NCBI GenBank assembly: GCA_029210645.1
Contig: JARGFT010000002.1
Coordinates: forward strand, 1 to 40,015
Length of the DNA: 40,015 nt
Source of the DNA: Anaerosomatales bacterium
GTDB taxonomy: Bacteria; Actinomycetota; Coriobacteriia; Anaerosomatales; SLCP01
Direction of reading: 5' to 3'
Part shown: positions 19,647-27,303 of the stretch, piece by piece
How the letters are laid out: every line of letters starts with the position of its first letter
Position numbering within the stretch: the first letter of the stretch is position 1
The notes under the pieces: model-generated
What the model saw: the letters and a program-made list of their open reading frames with translations, nothing else
Database searches by the model: none
Told to the model about the DNA's origin: nothing
Program-made: the position numbers and the translations under genes

Positions 19647-19670
19647 CCGGGACGCCCTGGGGCGCCCCGG
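19647..19670 (-). terminator. GC-rich hairpin between mtnP and the M50 protease gene
   Basis: CCGGGACGCC (19647-19656) and GGCGCCCCGG (19661-19670) form a 10-bp stem with one mismatch and a CTGG loop. It lies just after the mtnP stop and before the next start. There is no T-run, so it is at best a weak or partial terminator. Confidence 0.35.
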
Positions 19671-19697
19671 AACGCATCGGCCAGACAGGACCCCTCG

Positions 19698-20492
19698 CTA
19701 GAAACTTGCCCCTTCGAGCGCGGACGCACACTCGCACTCACGCTCGGCGGGAAGGGCAGGAATCATCGCGTAGAGCAAGTTCTTGACCTTGTCATTGTTC
19801 TCAGTGAATACGCGCACGACCTCTTCGTTGGACACGGGCTCGATGCCCTCGAGACCGGCGTCATGATCGGTGATCAGCGAGATGTTGCAGTAGCATATTT
19901 CGAGCTCGCGGGCCAGGTAGCACTCGGGATACTGGGTCATGTTGATGACCTCCCATCCCTGCGAGGCAAACCACTTGGACTCAGAGCGAGTGGAGAAGCG
20001 CGGACCTTGGATGACGACGACGGTGCCTTTCGGGTGTGCATCGATGCCGAGCTCAACAGCTTTGTCGTAGGCGATACCCCGCATCGTCTCGCAGTACGGG
20101 TCTGCGGATGAAACGTGAGTGGTGATCGGGCCGTCGAAAAAGGTGTCCTTCCGTCCCCAGGTGCGATCGACGAACTGGTCGCAGATCACGAAATGGCCGG
20201 GCTCGATCTCGGGCTGCAGCGAACCGCACGCGTTGGGACCGATGATGCGCGATACCCCGAGCTCCTTCATGGCCCAGAGGTTTGCACGGAAGTTGATCAT
20301 GTGCGGAGGCAAAGAGTGATCCTTGCCGTGGCGAGGCAGGAATGCGACGCTTCGCCCTCCTATCTCACCGTGCATGACAGGTGAAGACGGCGCGCCGAAC
20401 GGCGTGTTGACTTTGAACTCACGCGGATTGTCGAGGAGCTCGTAGAAGCCACTCCCGCCGAAAACGCCGATCTCTGCCTTCGGATACTCCAT
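19698..20492 (-). CDS. mtnP: S-methyl-5'-thioadenosine phosphorylase
   Basis: The enzyme phosphorolyses methylthioadenosine to adenine and methylthioribose-1-phosphate. The 264-residue protein has the phosphate loop VFGGSGFYELL, FLPRHGKDHSLPPHMINFRAN, the base pocket GPNACGSLQPEIEPG and the sugar/base motif INMTQYPECYLARELEICY ending in ITDHDAG. The last part carries a CEC (Cys-x-Cys) at residues 253-255, a feature known from thermostable archaeal MTAP-II enzymes. An inosine or guanosine phosphorylase is a weaker alternative. GGGGAG precedes the ATG. Nearby are a nuclease and a SAM hydrolase, fitting a SAM-salvage neighbourhood. Confidence 0.9.
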   Translation of the reverse strand: MEYPKAEIGVFGGSGFYELLDNPREFKVNTPFGAPSSPVMHGEIGGRSVAFLPRHGKDHSLPPHMINFRANLWAMKELGVSRIIGPNACGSLQPEIEPGHFVICDQFVDRTWGRKDTFFDGPITTHVSSADPYCETMRGIAYDKAVELGIDAHPKGTVVVIQGPRFSTRSESKWFASQGWEVINMTQYPECYLARELEICYCNISLITDHDAGLEGIEPVSNEEVVRVFTENNDKVKNLLYAMIPALPAERECECASALEGASF

Positions 20493-20567
20493 CTCGTCTC
20501 CCCTTCAGTGCGCATGTCCCGTGCGGGCGGTCACCGCATGATTGTAGTGCATCCCCTCGAAGATGGC

Positions 20568-21569
20568 TCAGGCACGCACGAGGTGACGCGCCTCCTCCGA
20601 GTCGGCGACGGGACGATCGTCCGCTGCGGGCGCCGGCGCATACAGCGGCCGGCGGAACAGGTTGGACGAGTCGGTCCACCGCTCCTCGGCGCGCGACGCG
20701 TTTCCTGTGAGCGAGATGAACCCGTCCGCCTTCGCATCCAGGTTGTCTGCATGGTGCAGCAGTAGAGCCTCTATCGTGGAGGGCCGCTTCGGGGATCCCC
20801 ACTCGAGCTCACCGTGGTGCGAGAGAACGGCGTGCGACAGCCGCGTGAGAAGCTCACGAGGAGGTGCCGGCGTGAGCGAGGCGGCCACCTCCCTCAGGCG
20901 GCGCTCCGACAGGACCACGTGTCCGAGCAAACGTCCTTCATCGGTGTAGCCGACAGCGGTGTCGTAGGTGAGCTCGTCCACCTTCCCGATATCGTGCAGC
21001 AGTGCGGCGGTCACCAGGAGGTCCGTATCCACGCCGTCATACGTTTGCCCCAGCATGCGACAGAGTGCCGCCACCGCGAGCGTGTGCTCCATGAGGCCGC
21101 CGAGGTAGGCGTGATGGTGTGTCCGCGCGCCCGGGCATGAGACGAACCTGTCGAAGAAGCCCTTGTCCCCGAAGACTGCCTTGAGAAGGCGGCGAAGCCC
21201 ACGATGGCGAACCGTTGACGCGACGGCTTTGAACTCGGCGACGACCTCGTCTTTCTCGCGACGAGACGACTCCATGAGATCGGCCGGATCGTACTCTGCG
21301 GCCGGCGCGAGGTACTCGACGGAGATTCGTTTGCTGCCGCGGTACGAGCTGACGACACCTCGAACGCGGACCACGCCGCCACTCGGTACGCCAGCGGCCT
21401 CGGAGGTGGGGCGGAAGTACACGGCAGGGATGCGGCCGGACCGATCCGCAAGCTCCAGGGCCAGGAACGCCTCACCGGCGCGCGTCGAGCGCATCTCCTT
21501 GACGCCGAGGGCGAAGAGCGCGTCCACGCGCGCGCCCTCGGCCAGTTCCCGGATGTACTGGTTCTTCAT
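20568..21569 (-). CDS. YhaM-like 3'-5' exoribonuclease (OB-fold plus HD domain)
   Basis: The 333-residue protein has an N-terminal OB-fold nucleic-acid-binding domain (residues 5-90, with RSGRIPAVYF and VRVRGVVSSYRGSKRISVEY) and an HD phosphohydrolase domain with HHHAYLGGLMEHTLAV, LLVTAALLHDIGKVDEL and AVLSHHGELEWGS. This layout is that of Bacillus YhaM, an Mn-dependent 3'-5' exoribonuclease also active on DNA. It is a similarity call. The last 40 residues are a poorly conserved Pro/Ala-rich tail. It lies between mtnP and a SAM hydrolase gene on the same strand. Confidence 0.86.
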   Translation of the reverse strand: MKNQYIRELAEGARVDALFALGVKEMRSTRAGEAFLALELADRSGRIPAVYFRPTSEAAGVPSGGVVRVRGVVSSYRGSKRISVEYLAPAAEYDPADLMESSRREKDEVVAEFKAVASTVRHRGLRRLLKAVFGDKGFFDRFVSCPGARTHHHAYLGGLMEHTLAVAALCRMLGQTYDGVDTDLLVTAALLHDIGKVDELTYDTAVGYTDEGRLLGHVVLSERRLREVAASLTPAPPRELLTRLSHAVLSHHGELEWGSPKRPSTIEALLLHHADNLDAKADGFISLTGNASRAEERWTDSSNLFRRPLYAPAPAADDRPVADSEEARHLVRA

Positions 21570-21627
21570 GTGAGTGCCCTTCCGTCATCCTCATCTCCAT
21601 ACCGAGGATAGGCGGAGGGTCTGACAC

Positions 21628-22431
21628 TCAGATGCCGCGCACGCGCGCCGACACGCCGGGCTCGATCCCGTAGCGCTCGGCGGCGCTCCCCATACGGATC
21701 GCCAGCGTGAGCCAGCCCGACGAGTCGATCAGGGCCACCGGCTCGCCCTCCTCGACATCCGCGAACGTCCCGGCGAACGGCATCTCGAGCGCAAGGTGGC
21801 CGAAGCTCACCTCGAGGCGCTCGCTGTGAAGTCCGCGCTCGTCGATCTCTTCGGCCGCGATACGCAGGCGCAGCGATCCGAACCGGTCGCGCTCAAGGAC
21901 GGGTGCGACCACGAACTCGCCGTCCGACACCGTCGGAGGGAAGGGCGCGGGCACCAGCATCTCGGGGTCGATCGGATCGCCCAGAGACGACGGCTGGACG
22001 CCACAGGCCAGAGCGGCTGCGGCCGGAGCCAGGACGTCACGCGCGTGGAAGGTGCGGAGCGGCTTGCGGAAGTCAATCTTGGAGGACTCCACGGCGTATA
22101 CCTCCTCCACGCCGCCCAGTCGCTCGGCCGCAAGCATGAGCACACCGTTGTCGGGCCCCACGAGCCTGGTCCCGCTGCGAGCCGTGATGCAGAGGTCCTT
22201 CCTGCCGCCTCCCACACCCGGATCGACCACCACGAGATGGATCGCTTCGGGAAGCTGATACACGCCTGCAGCGGCTACCGCAGCGCCCTTCTTGATGTCG
22301 AAGGGCGGTATCTGATGGCCGAGGTCGACCACTCGCGCAAGCGGACAGGCTCGGTGGATCACGGCGTGACACACCCCGACCCACGTATCTTCCAGTCCGA
22401 AGTCCGATACGAAGCACACGATGTTCTGCAC
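21628..22431 (-). CDS. SAM hydroxide adenosyltransferase (DUF62 family)
   Basis: The family splits S-adenosylmethionine to adenosine and methionine using water; related enzymes are the SAM chlorinases and fluorinase. The 267-residue protein has the N-terminal block CFVSDFGLEDTWVGVCHAVI, HLVVVDPGVGGGRKDL, LVGPDNGVLMLAAERLGG and TFHARDVLAPAAA, all typical. The GTG at 22429-22431 has AGAGGA 7 nt before it. The fluorinase-specific insertion is not evident, so the hydrolase role is the more likely. Its neighbour mtnP also salvages an adenosine derivative of SAM. Confidence 0.9.
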   Translation of the reverse strand: MQNIVCFVSDFGLEDTWVGVCHAVIHRACPLARVVDLGHQIPPFDIKKGAAVAAAGVYQLPEAIHLVVVDPGVGGGRKDLCITARSGTRLVGPDNGVLMLAAERLGGVEEVYAVESSKIDFRKPLRTFHARDVLAPAAAALACGVQPSSLGDPIDPEMLVPAPFPPTVSDGEFVVAPVLERDRFGSLRLRIAAEEIDERGLHSERLEVSFGHLALEMPFAGTFADVEEGEPVALIDSSGWLTLAIRMGSAAERYGIEPGVSARVRGI

Positions 22432-22547
22432 GTCTCGATCCTCTCAGCGGGCCGGCGCATCCACGGTGGTGTCCCTTCTCTTTATCTCCCCCGAAGCAGG
22501 CTATCGACTACCATGTGACCATGGCAGTGAGGAAGGGTGGTATCCGC

Positions 22548-22997
22548 ATGGGTCGGCGACCGACGGCTGGAGTTGCACTCGTGGCGTCCTTGCTGGTGCT
22601 CTTTCTCGTCGCGTGCGGCGGTCCGGACGTGACCTTCGTGTCAGAGAACGCCGTCTATACGCTCGATGATATCGAGGCGCTGCATGCCTCTCAACGTCCC
22701 CCCTCATCTCTTGCCGGGGCTCCAGTCGGTGAAGCATCCGAGCTCAGACATGATGCTCTCGTCGAGTTGCGTTCGCGCGGCAACGAGTCCGCCGAACTGG
22801 CGGAGTTCGTCACCGTGGCTCTCGCGGACACGGGCCGCTCGGTCCTTTACTACGGCGAAGCCGCAGTCGTTGAGGGCTCCCCCGCGTGGGTCATCCTGGA
22901 AGCGTGGGGAGCCGAGGGCGGCACGCTGGACAGCACGCGCCTGTGGGTCTTCGATCGAGCGAGCGGTTCGGTCGTCTACTCGTCCACGAGCCGCTGA
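22548..22997 (+). CDS. Small putative lipoprotein, unknown function
   Basis: The 149-residue protein has a signal peptide with a lipobox LVAC (hydrophobic run VALVASLLVLFLVACGG), so it should be lipidated at the Cys near residue 24 and held on the outer face of the membrane. The rest is a compact domain ending RLWVFDRASGSVVYSSTSR, which I do not recognise. I chose ATG 22548 because AGGAAGGGTGG lies 7 nt upstream; earlier in-frame ATGs have no such site. It is divergent from the SAM hydrolase gene and convergent with a hypothetical gene 16 bp away. Confidence 0.78.
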   Translation: MGRRPTAGVALVASLLVLFLVACGGPDVTFVSENAVYTLDDIEALHASQRPPSSLAGAPVGEASELRHDALVELRSRGNESAELAEFVTVALADTGRSVLYYGEAAVVEGSPAWVILEAWGAEGGTLDSTRLWVFDRASGSVVYSSTSR

Positions 22998-23013
22998 CGG
23001 ACGTCGCATCCTC

Positions 23014-23376
23014 TCACGCGGCTCCTTGCTGGGCCTCGAGCCATGCGCTGACCTCGCGTGCGACACGCTCGCCATCTGCGCCTGAGGCCGCCAGATCCGC
23101 TGCGACTGAGGCAGCCATCGCGCTGAGGCGATACTCCCGGGCACCCGGAGCGTTCGACCGGGCAGCAAGGCGACGGATGACGGACCGGAAGTACGACCTC
23201 ACGCGGTAGCGTGACGCTGAGTCGAGCGACCCTTCCCCGAGATGCGAGAGATTCCTGACTGTGCTCTCGCGCGCCCGTTGCACGAGCTGCTCGGGCAGCC
23301 CGTCCTTCGTTCGAGCGTCGCGCGCGAGACCCTCCGTGTACGACCAGAGCGTGTGTGCTGTGCGTGTACATGCCAT
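23014..23376 (-). CDS. Hypothetical protein behind an SOS box
   Basis: The 120-residue protein is rich in Arg and Ala, predicted helical, with no signal peptide, membrane helix, zinc motif or family I recognise. It is not RecX, LexA or a YneA-like division inhibitor by any visible motif. I chose ATG 23374-23376 because GGAGGTGG lies 6 nt upstream; the longer in-frame start would include the operator itself. A near-perfect LexA-type box lies 17 bp before the ATG, so damage-induced expression is likely. It is convergent with the lipoprotein gene. Confidence 0.72.
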   Translation of the reverse strand: MACTRTAHTLWSYTEGLARDARTKDGLPEQLVQRARESTVRNLSHLGEGSLDSASRYRVRSYFRSVIRRLAARSNAPGAREYRLSAMAASVAADLAASGADGERVAREVSAWLEAQQGAA

Positions 23377-23392
23377 CTGCGCCACCTCCATA

Positions 23393-23406
23393 CGAACGTC
23401 TGTTCG
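23393..23406. promoter_or_regulatory. LexA (SOS) box
   Basis: CGAACAGACGTTCG on the minus strand matches the Gram-positive/actinobacterial LexA consensus CGAACRNRYGTTYC at 13 of 14 positions and has perfect GAAC-N4-GTTC arms. It is 17 bp upstream of the hypothetical gene start, with a TACATT -10-like hexamer about 10 bp further upstream, so LexA bound here would block transcription. Confidence 0.8.
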
Positions 23407-23467
23407 CATGGAATGTAGTTCATGGCTCTGACACGAACGCTGTCGGCAGCGACCCCGTCCGAAAACC

Positions 23468-24145
23468 CTAGGTGAGGGACCCGAGCGCCCACGCCTTGAG
23501 CCACGCGCTGCCCGCGATCTGCAGCGCGCTCAGTCCCACTGCGATCAGGATCGGCACCCATGCGTCACGCAGACGGGTCGCCCTGCGCTCGAAGGACGGC
23601 AGCAGACAGACGATGACGAGGTTGACGGTCGCGAATGTCACGATGATGGTCGCGGCGGTCAGCACCGGGTAGATGACGCCCAGGTACGGTGCGCCGTACC
23701 ACACGACCAGATAGGACAGAACCAAAGCGGCAAGGTAGGCCCCGACGTCCCGGGCACCCTCGAGCACCCGTCCCGGACCGGGCCTGCGCCACAGCTCGGA
23801 GGAGAGCACCGGCGCGATCCACGCCGCGAGAGCGAAGCCGGTCATGAGCCCCGTCAGCAGGCGGAGCTCGTTCGTGGTAACGCGGAGGCCCGCATACGAG
23901 GTGACGCCGTCGATCCCCATGGCGATAACGCCGAGAGCAAGCACCACGTTAACCGCTGTGGTGGGCGGCTGTGACGGGCGGTCCCGGCGCATCAACGAGA
24001 GGATCGCCAGCGCGATGGCGAACCCGATGTAGATCCCGGCGTCACGGGCACACACCGGCGCCTGCAATCCGCCGCCGAAGAACGAACGTTCGGGCAACTG
24101 GTGGCACAACCCGTAGCCCACCGAATCGAGCACCGCCTGGAGCAC
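23468..24145 (-). CDS. DUF2085 family membrane protein
   Basis: The 225-residue protein starts with a short region holding the family signature CHQLPERSFF and then PVCARDAGIYIGF. These Cys and His residues are conserved in DUF2085, whose function is unknown. About six membrane helices follow. The GTG at 24143-24145 lies 5 nt after GGGAGG; reading further upstream would run into the tRNA-Pro gene. It probably follows tRNA-Pro on the same transcript. Confidence 0.8.
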   Translation of the reverse strand: MLQAVLDSVGYGLCHQLPERSFFGGGLQAPVCARDAGIYIGFAIALAILSLMRRDRPSQPPTTAVNVVLALGVIAMGIDGVTSYAGLRVTTNELRLLTGLMTGFALAAWIAPVLSSELWRRPGPGRVLEGARDVGAYLAALVLSYLVVWYGAPYLGVIYPVLTAATIIVTFATVNLVIVCLLPSFERRATRLRDAWVPILIAVGLSALQIAGSAWLKAWALGSLT

Positions 24146-24204
24146 GTGTCCCTCCCGGAGACACGGCAGGCCGGTCGCTGACCGGCCTGCCGTAAGATGT
24201 CGGA

Positions 24205-24281
24205 TGGTCGGGATGGCGGGATTCGAACCCACGACCTCTGCGTCCCGAACGCAGCGCTCTACCAAGCTGAGCCACATCCCG
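24205..24281 (-). tRNA. tRNA-Pro (CGG)
   Basis: This is a 77-nt cloverleaf with acceptor stem CGGGATG/CATCCCG, discriminator A and encoded CCA. The anticodon stem CTGCG/CGCAG encloses TTCGGGA, giving CGG, which reads CCG, a common codon in this GC-rich genome. The gene lies just downstream of its own promoter candidate. Confidence 0.96.
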
Positions 24282-24291
24282 ACGAGGCGGT

Positions 24292-24320
24292 ATGATACAC
24301 GCTCCCGTCCGCCAGGGCAA
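24292..24320 (-). promoter_or_regulatory. Probable promoter of tRNA-Pro
   Basis: The minus strand has -35 TTGCCC (24315-24320), a 17-bp spacer and -10 TATCAT (24292-24297). The start site would fall only a few bases before the tRNA 5' end. Confidence 0.6.
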
Positions 24321-24336
24321 AGAGCCCCTCGGACCA

Positions 24337-24366
24337 GGAAGGGCCCCTCTTGCGAGGGGCCCTTCC
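24337..24366 (-). terminator. Strong hairpin downstream of the 24-heme cytochrome gene
   Basis: GGAAGGGCCCCTC (24337-24349) and GAGGGGCCCTTCC (24354-24366) form a perfect 13-bp stem with the 4-nt loop TTGC, 49 nt beyond the cytochrome stop codon. There is no long T-run after it, but its strength and place make it the best terminator candidate in the window. It separates the cytochrome from the tRNA-Pro promoter. Confidence 0.75.
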
Positions 24367-24414
24367 GTCGTCTCGTAGTGCCGCTCCGGTCGAGCGGGTT
24401 GTCGCGCCTTCAGG

Positions 24415-25563
24415 TCAGGGTCTACTCAATCCGACGTGGCACCTCGAACAGATCGTGGGCTCGTGGCACTCGAAGCACGGTTCGGCGCCGTTCTCGCGCA
24501 CGATCGCGGGGTGCTCGACGGTTGTCCAGTCGGCCTCGCCGGTCGCACCTTCGTGGTGGCAGTTGTCGCAGAAGAACTGCACGTGGCAGTTCTCGCACAC
24601 CGGCTTGCTCAGGTCACCCGACTGGAAGCTTCCAGCGTGAGTGTCCTTGAAGTCTGCAGGGTGCGGCATCTCAACGCGGTGGCAGTCCGAGCAGAACTTG
24701 GCCTCGACGCCACCCTCGCCATGACAGTAGGTGCAGTTCTCGGCAAGCTGGTTGTACGCCTGCGGATGGCCAGCGGGCTCATCGATGTTGCGACGATTCG
24801 TCCAGTCGTTGGCCTGGTGGGTAGTCGGCAGCACCTCGGAATCGGTGTGACAGTCGACGCAGAAGTCCTTCTCGTGACACTTCTCGAAGCAGCCGTCCCC
24901 ACCCTGCTCGTTCACGGTGTTGGCGTGGATACGCAGCCACGGCTGGCCGTCGATAGCGCCCTCGTGGTGACAGTCGCTACAGAGCTCGACGTAGGTGTGG
25001 CAGTTGGTGCAGGACTCGGGGTTGTTCCGCCCGGTAGTGGCGTGGAACTCCTTGAAGTCCTGCGGGTGCGGCATGTCCATACCGTGGCACGCGCGGCAGA
25101 AGGCCGCATTCAGGCCGCCCTCGCCGTGGCACACTTCGCACGACGTGATCTCGTTGTTCGCCGCGACTGCGTGCTCGCCGAGTTCCTCAGCTGGCCTGCG
25201 GAGCCAGTCGTTCGCCTCGTGCGAGGTTGGAACCGGACTCAGCTCGTCATGGCAGTCCTTGCAGTACGAGATCTCGTGGCACGCCTCGAGGCATCCCGGA
25301 ACGCCGTTGGATCTCACGGCCTCGGCATGCTGCTGCTGACCCCATGCGACCTCGGTGTCGAACTCCCAGTTCGATGCCGAGCCGTGGTGGCAGCTGTCGC
25401 AGAAGTACGGATCAGCCGAGGTGTGACACATCTCGCACTTCTCCATGCTGCTGGCGACCAGTTCCGGGTGAGTGTTGGTCTTGAACTCGTCCGGGTGCGG
25501 CATGTCCATGCCGTGGCAGTCCATGCAGAACCTGGACTCGACGTGACACGTGGAGCAGTAGCC
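24415..25563 (-). repeat. Three tandem six-heme protein modules
   Basis: The coding sequence repeats a unit of about 135-139 codons. Each module runs CxxCH, CxxCH followed by a MPHP block with Phe-Lys-x-x-His, CxxCH, then CDSCHH/CSDCHH/CDNCHH, then a fifth motif (CLEACH, CFEKCH, CFECH) and a sixth (CKDCH, CVDCH, CSRCH). The first two modules end in a TSHEANDW/TTHQANDW segment; the third stops at the protein end. The period is clear at protein level while the DNA has diverged, so the duplication is old. Confidence 0.85.
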
Positions 25564-26505
25564 CACCTCGGCGACCTTGGGCAGGTGCGCAAGACGCTCG
25601 TACATCGGCGCGTCCTCGGAGAGCTCGCCACCGTCGGCAGCGTAGGCCTTGGCCGTGCCGAGCATCGACTCGTCGTTGCTCTCCTCGGCCGGCTCCTCGG
25701 TCTCGGTCTCCTCTTCGGACTCCTCGCCGTGAGCGTCACCGGCCGCCGCCTCGCGGGCCTCGATGTCCTCGAGCGCCATGTCGGCGTGGCCGCGCGGGTA
25801 GAAGCCGTCCTCGAAGTGGTTGCCCGGCTTCAGCTCGAAGTCAGGCGTGTGGCATGCGGCGCATGCTCCCGGTGCGGGGATCCCGCCCGGTGACTCATCG
25901 GTAAGGGTGTGGCAACGGAAACAGGCCGTCATGAGCATGAAGTCCTCATGCGGCTGGTTGGGGTTGCCGGTTGAGGAGTCGGTGAGTGTGAGCTCGAAGT
26001 CCTCCACGTGCGCGGTGCGGTTGTGGCACACCGTGCAGTGGATCTCCGCATCCTCATGGACCACGTGGTCGATGACGATGCCGGGACTGGGCGTGACATT
26101 GCGGTTCGCCAGGTTGTGGCATTGCGTGCACTGCCCGGAACCCATGTACTTCTGGCTGAGCGCCAGGTGAGAGCCCGGATTGAGCGGCAGGTGGAATTTG
26201 TCGGTTGCCGTCAAGTACAGCTCGCCAAGCGCCTCGGCCTTATGAAGCAGGAACGTGATCGGATCCGCGTTCACAGGCATGTGGCAGGCCATGCACGATA
26301 TCTTCGAGTGCGGGGATCGGTCGTACGCGATGATCGTGTCGTCCTGCACCTTGTGGCACACGCTTGCACAGAACCAGTATGTCGATGTCACCCCTAATGC
26401 GATTACGACGAACGCAGCCATCCCCAGGACCAGAACTCCGGTCCAGATGATGTACCGCGGCCGACGGACCGGGTCTTTGAACCCGGACAGGGATATCTTC
26501 GCCAT
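24415..26505 (-). CDS. Membrane-anchored 24-heme c-type cytochrome (NapC/NirT-like head)
   Basis: The 696-residue protein has one N-terminal membrane helix (residues 18-40) and 24 heme-binding motifs: 21 CxxCH and 3 CxxxCH. The first, CASVCH at residues 46-51 right after the membrane helix, plus CMACH is the NapC/NrfH quinol-dehydrogenase pattern. Six hemes lie in the head (residues 46-235), followed by an acidic Glu-rich linker (about 257-280). Then three tandem six-heme modules begin near residues 315, 454 and 589. It probably takes electrons from menaquinol and passes them along the envelope; the partner is unknown. I chose ATG 26503-26505, 8 nt after AGGAG. Confidence 0.93.
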   Translation of the reverse strand: MAKISLSGFKDPVRRPRYIIWTGVLVLGMAAFVVIALGVTSTYWFCASVCHKVQDDTIIAYDRSPHSKISCMACHMPVNADPITFLLHKAEALGELYLTATDKFHLPLNPGSHLALSQKYMGSGQCTQCHNLANRNVTPSPGIVIDHVVHEDAEIHCTVCHNRTAHVEDFELTLTDSSTGNPNQPHEDFMLMTACFRCHTLTDESPGGIPAPGACAACHTPDFELKPGNHFEDGFYPRGHADMALEDIEAREAAAGDAHGEESEEETETEEPAEESNDESMLGTAKAYAADGGELSEDAPMYERLAHLPKVAEVGYCSTCHVESRFCMDCHGMDMPHPDEFKTNTHPELVASSMEKCEMCHTSADPYFCDSCHHGSASNWEFDTEVAWGQQQHAEAVRSNGVPGCLEACHEISYCKDCHDELSPVPTSHEANDWLRRPAEELGEHAVAANNEITSCEVCHGEGGLNAAFCRACHGMDMPHPQDFKEFHATTGRNNPESCTNCHTYVELCSDCHHEGAIDGQPWLRIHANTVNEQGGDGCFEKCHEKDFCVDCHTDSEVLPTTHQANDWTNRRNIDEPAGHPQAYNQLAENCTYCHGEGGVEAKFCSDCHRVEMPHPADFKDTHAGSFQSGDLSKPVCENCHVQFFCDNCHHEGATGEADWTTVEHPAIVRENGAEPCFECHEPTICSRCHVGLSRP

Positions 26506-26577
26506 AGACATCTCTCCTCGCTGAGCCTCGGACGTAGCCCCACGTGAAACAAGACACATGCACGTCTGACAGGTTAC

Positions 26578-26606
26578 ACGATAGCCAAAGAAGGCCTGCT
26601 ACTCAA
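26578..26606 (-). promoter_or_regulatory. Probable promoter of the 24-heme cytochrome gene
   Basis: The minus strand has -35 TTGAGT (26601-26606), a 17-bp spacer and -10 TATCGT (26578-26583), giving a leader of about 65 nt. No Rex or Crp-like palindrome is obvious over it. The remaining 90 bp to the RidA-family stop hold nothing I can name. Confidence 0.5.
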
Positions 26607-26697
26607 CTGAAAAGTGCAGGTGACTACCGGCGAGTACCTCCGCCCGACTACCTGTGTGTTCGACGGCGCAGACGGGCATCCTGCCGCGTGCGTCGGC

Positions 26698-27162
26698 TCA
26701 GACGGACCCGAGCATCAGCACGATGGAAACCTCGACGGGGGCATCCTTGGGGAGCCGGGCTACCCCGACTGCCTCGCGTGCATGCCGTCCGGCCTGGCCG
26801 AACGCGGATAACAAGACTTGGCTCGCACCATCGATTACCTGGGGCTGAGCAACGAATCCCGCAGCGGAAGCAACGTAGCCGACGAGCTTGACGACGCCGA
26901 TCACGTCATCGAGATCGCACACGGTCGACGCCGCGGCGAGCGCGTTAAGAGCTGCGGTCCGCGCGCACTCGGCAGCGAGCTCCGGTGTGATGTCCGTACC
27001 GACCAGACCGCTTGCGAGCAGCTCGCCCGCCTCGGTCGGCAGCTGCCCCGAGGTGAAGACCAGCGCGCCCGCGCGAACCGCCGGGAGGTAGTCGCCCAGC
27101 GCAGACGGTGGTTCGGGCAGTACAAGACCCGCGGACTCCAGACGATCGGGAACGGCAGCCAT
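26698..27162 (-). CDS. RidA (YjgF/YER057c/UK114) family protein
   Basis: Many family members hydrolyse reactive enamine/imine intermediates from PLP enzymes. The 154-residue protein has the fold signatures VFTSGQLPTEAGELLASGLVG, ARTAALNALAAA and, near the end, AREAVGVARLPKDAPVEVSIVLML. It is longer than classic RidA (about 130) and belongs to the YjgF-like subgroup, where the catalytic Arg of RidA is often missing. The Arg at REAVGVARLP may be it, so activity is uncertain. The ATG at 27160-27162 follows GGGGGAGTC. It is divergent from the redox operon beginning at 27304. Confidence 0.85.
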   Translation of the reverse strand: MAAVPDRLESAGLVLPEPPSALGDYLPAVRAGALVFTSGQLPTEAGELLASGLVGTDITPELAAECARTAALNALAAASTVCDLDDVIGVVKLVGYVASAAGFVAQPQVIDGASQVLLSAFGQAGRHAREAVGVARLPKDAPVEVSIVLMLGSV

Positions 27163-27241
27163 GACTCCCCCTTGCTCGACATGGACACGTGACATGCGAG
27201 TGTCTGACGCCGCCATCGTATCAGGCCCGGCGCGAAGGAAG

Positions 27242-27270
27242 TTGCCGAGCGATACCCCTTGGGGTATAAT
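27242..27270 (+). promoter_or_regulatory. Promoter with CsoR/CstR-like operator for the redox operon
   Basis: On the plus strand -35 TTGCCG (27242-27247), a 17-bp spacer and a perfect -10 TATAAT (27265-27270). The perfect palindrome ATACCCC-TT-GGGGTAT (27252-27267) covers the spacer and half of the -10. It has the TACCCC/GGGGTA look of operators for the CsoR/RcnR/CstR repressor family (copper, other metals or sulfane sulfur). No such repressor gene is in the window. It may also affect the divergent RidA-family gene. Confidence 0.7.
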
Positions 27271-27303
27271 AGCCGTGTAGTTGCCGAGTGAACGGGACGG
27301 TGA

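Noticed and set aside
24415-25563. DNA repeats in the cytochrome gene as CRISPR or tandem DNA repeats
   Set aside because: The period exists at the protein level and follows heme motifs. The DNA itself is diverged and coding.
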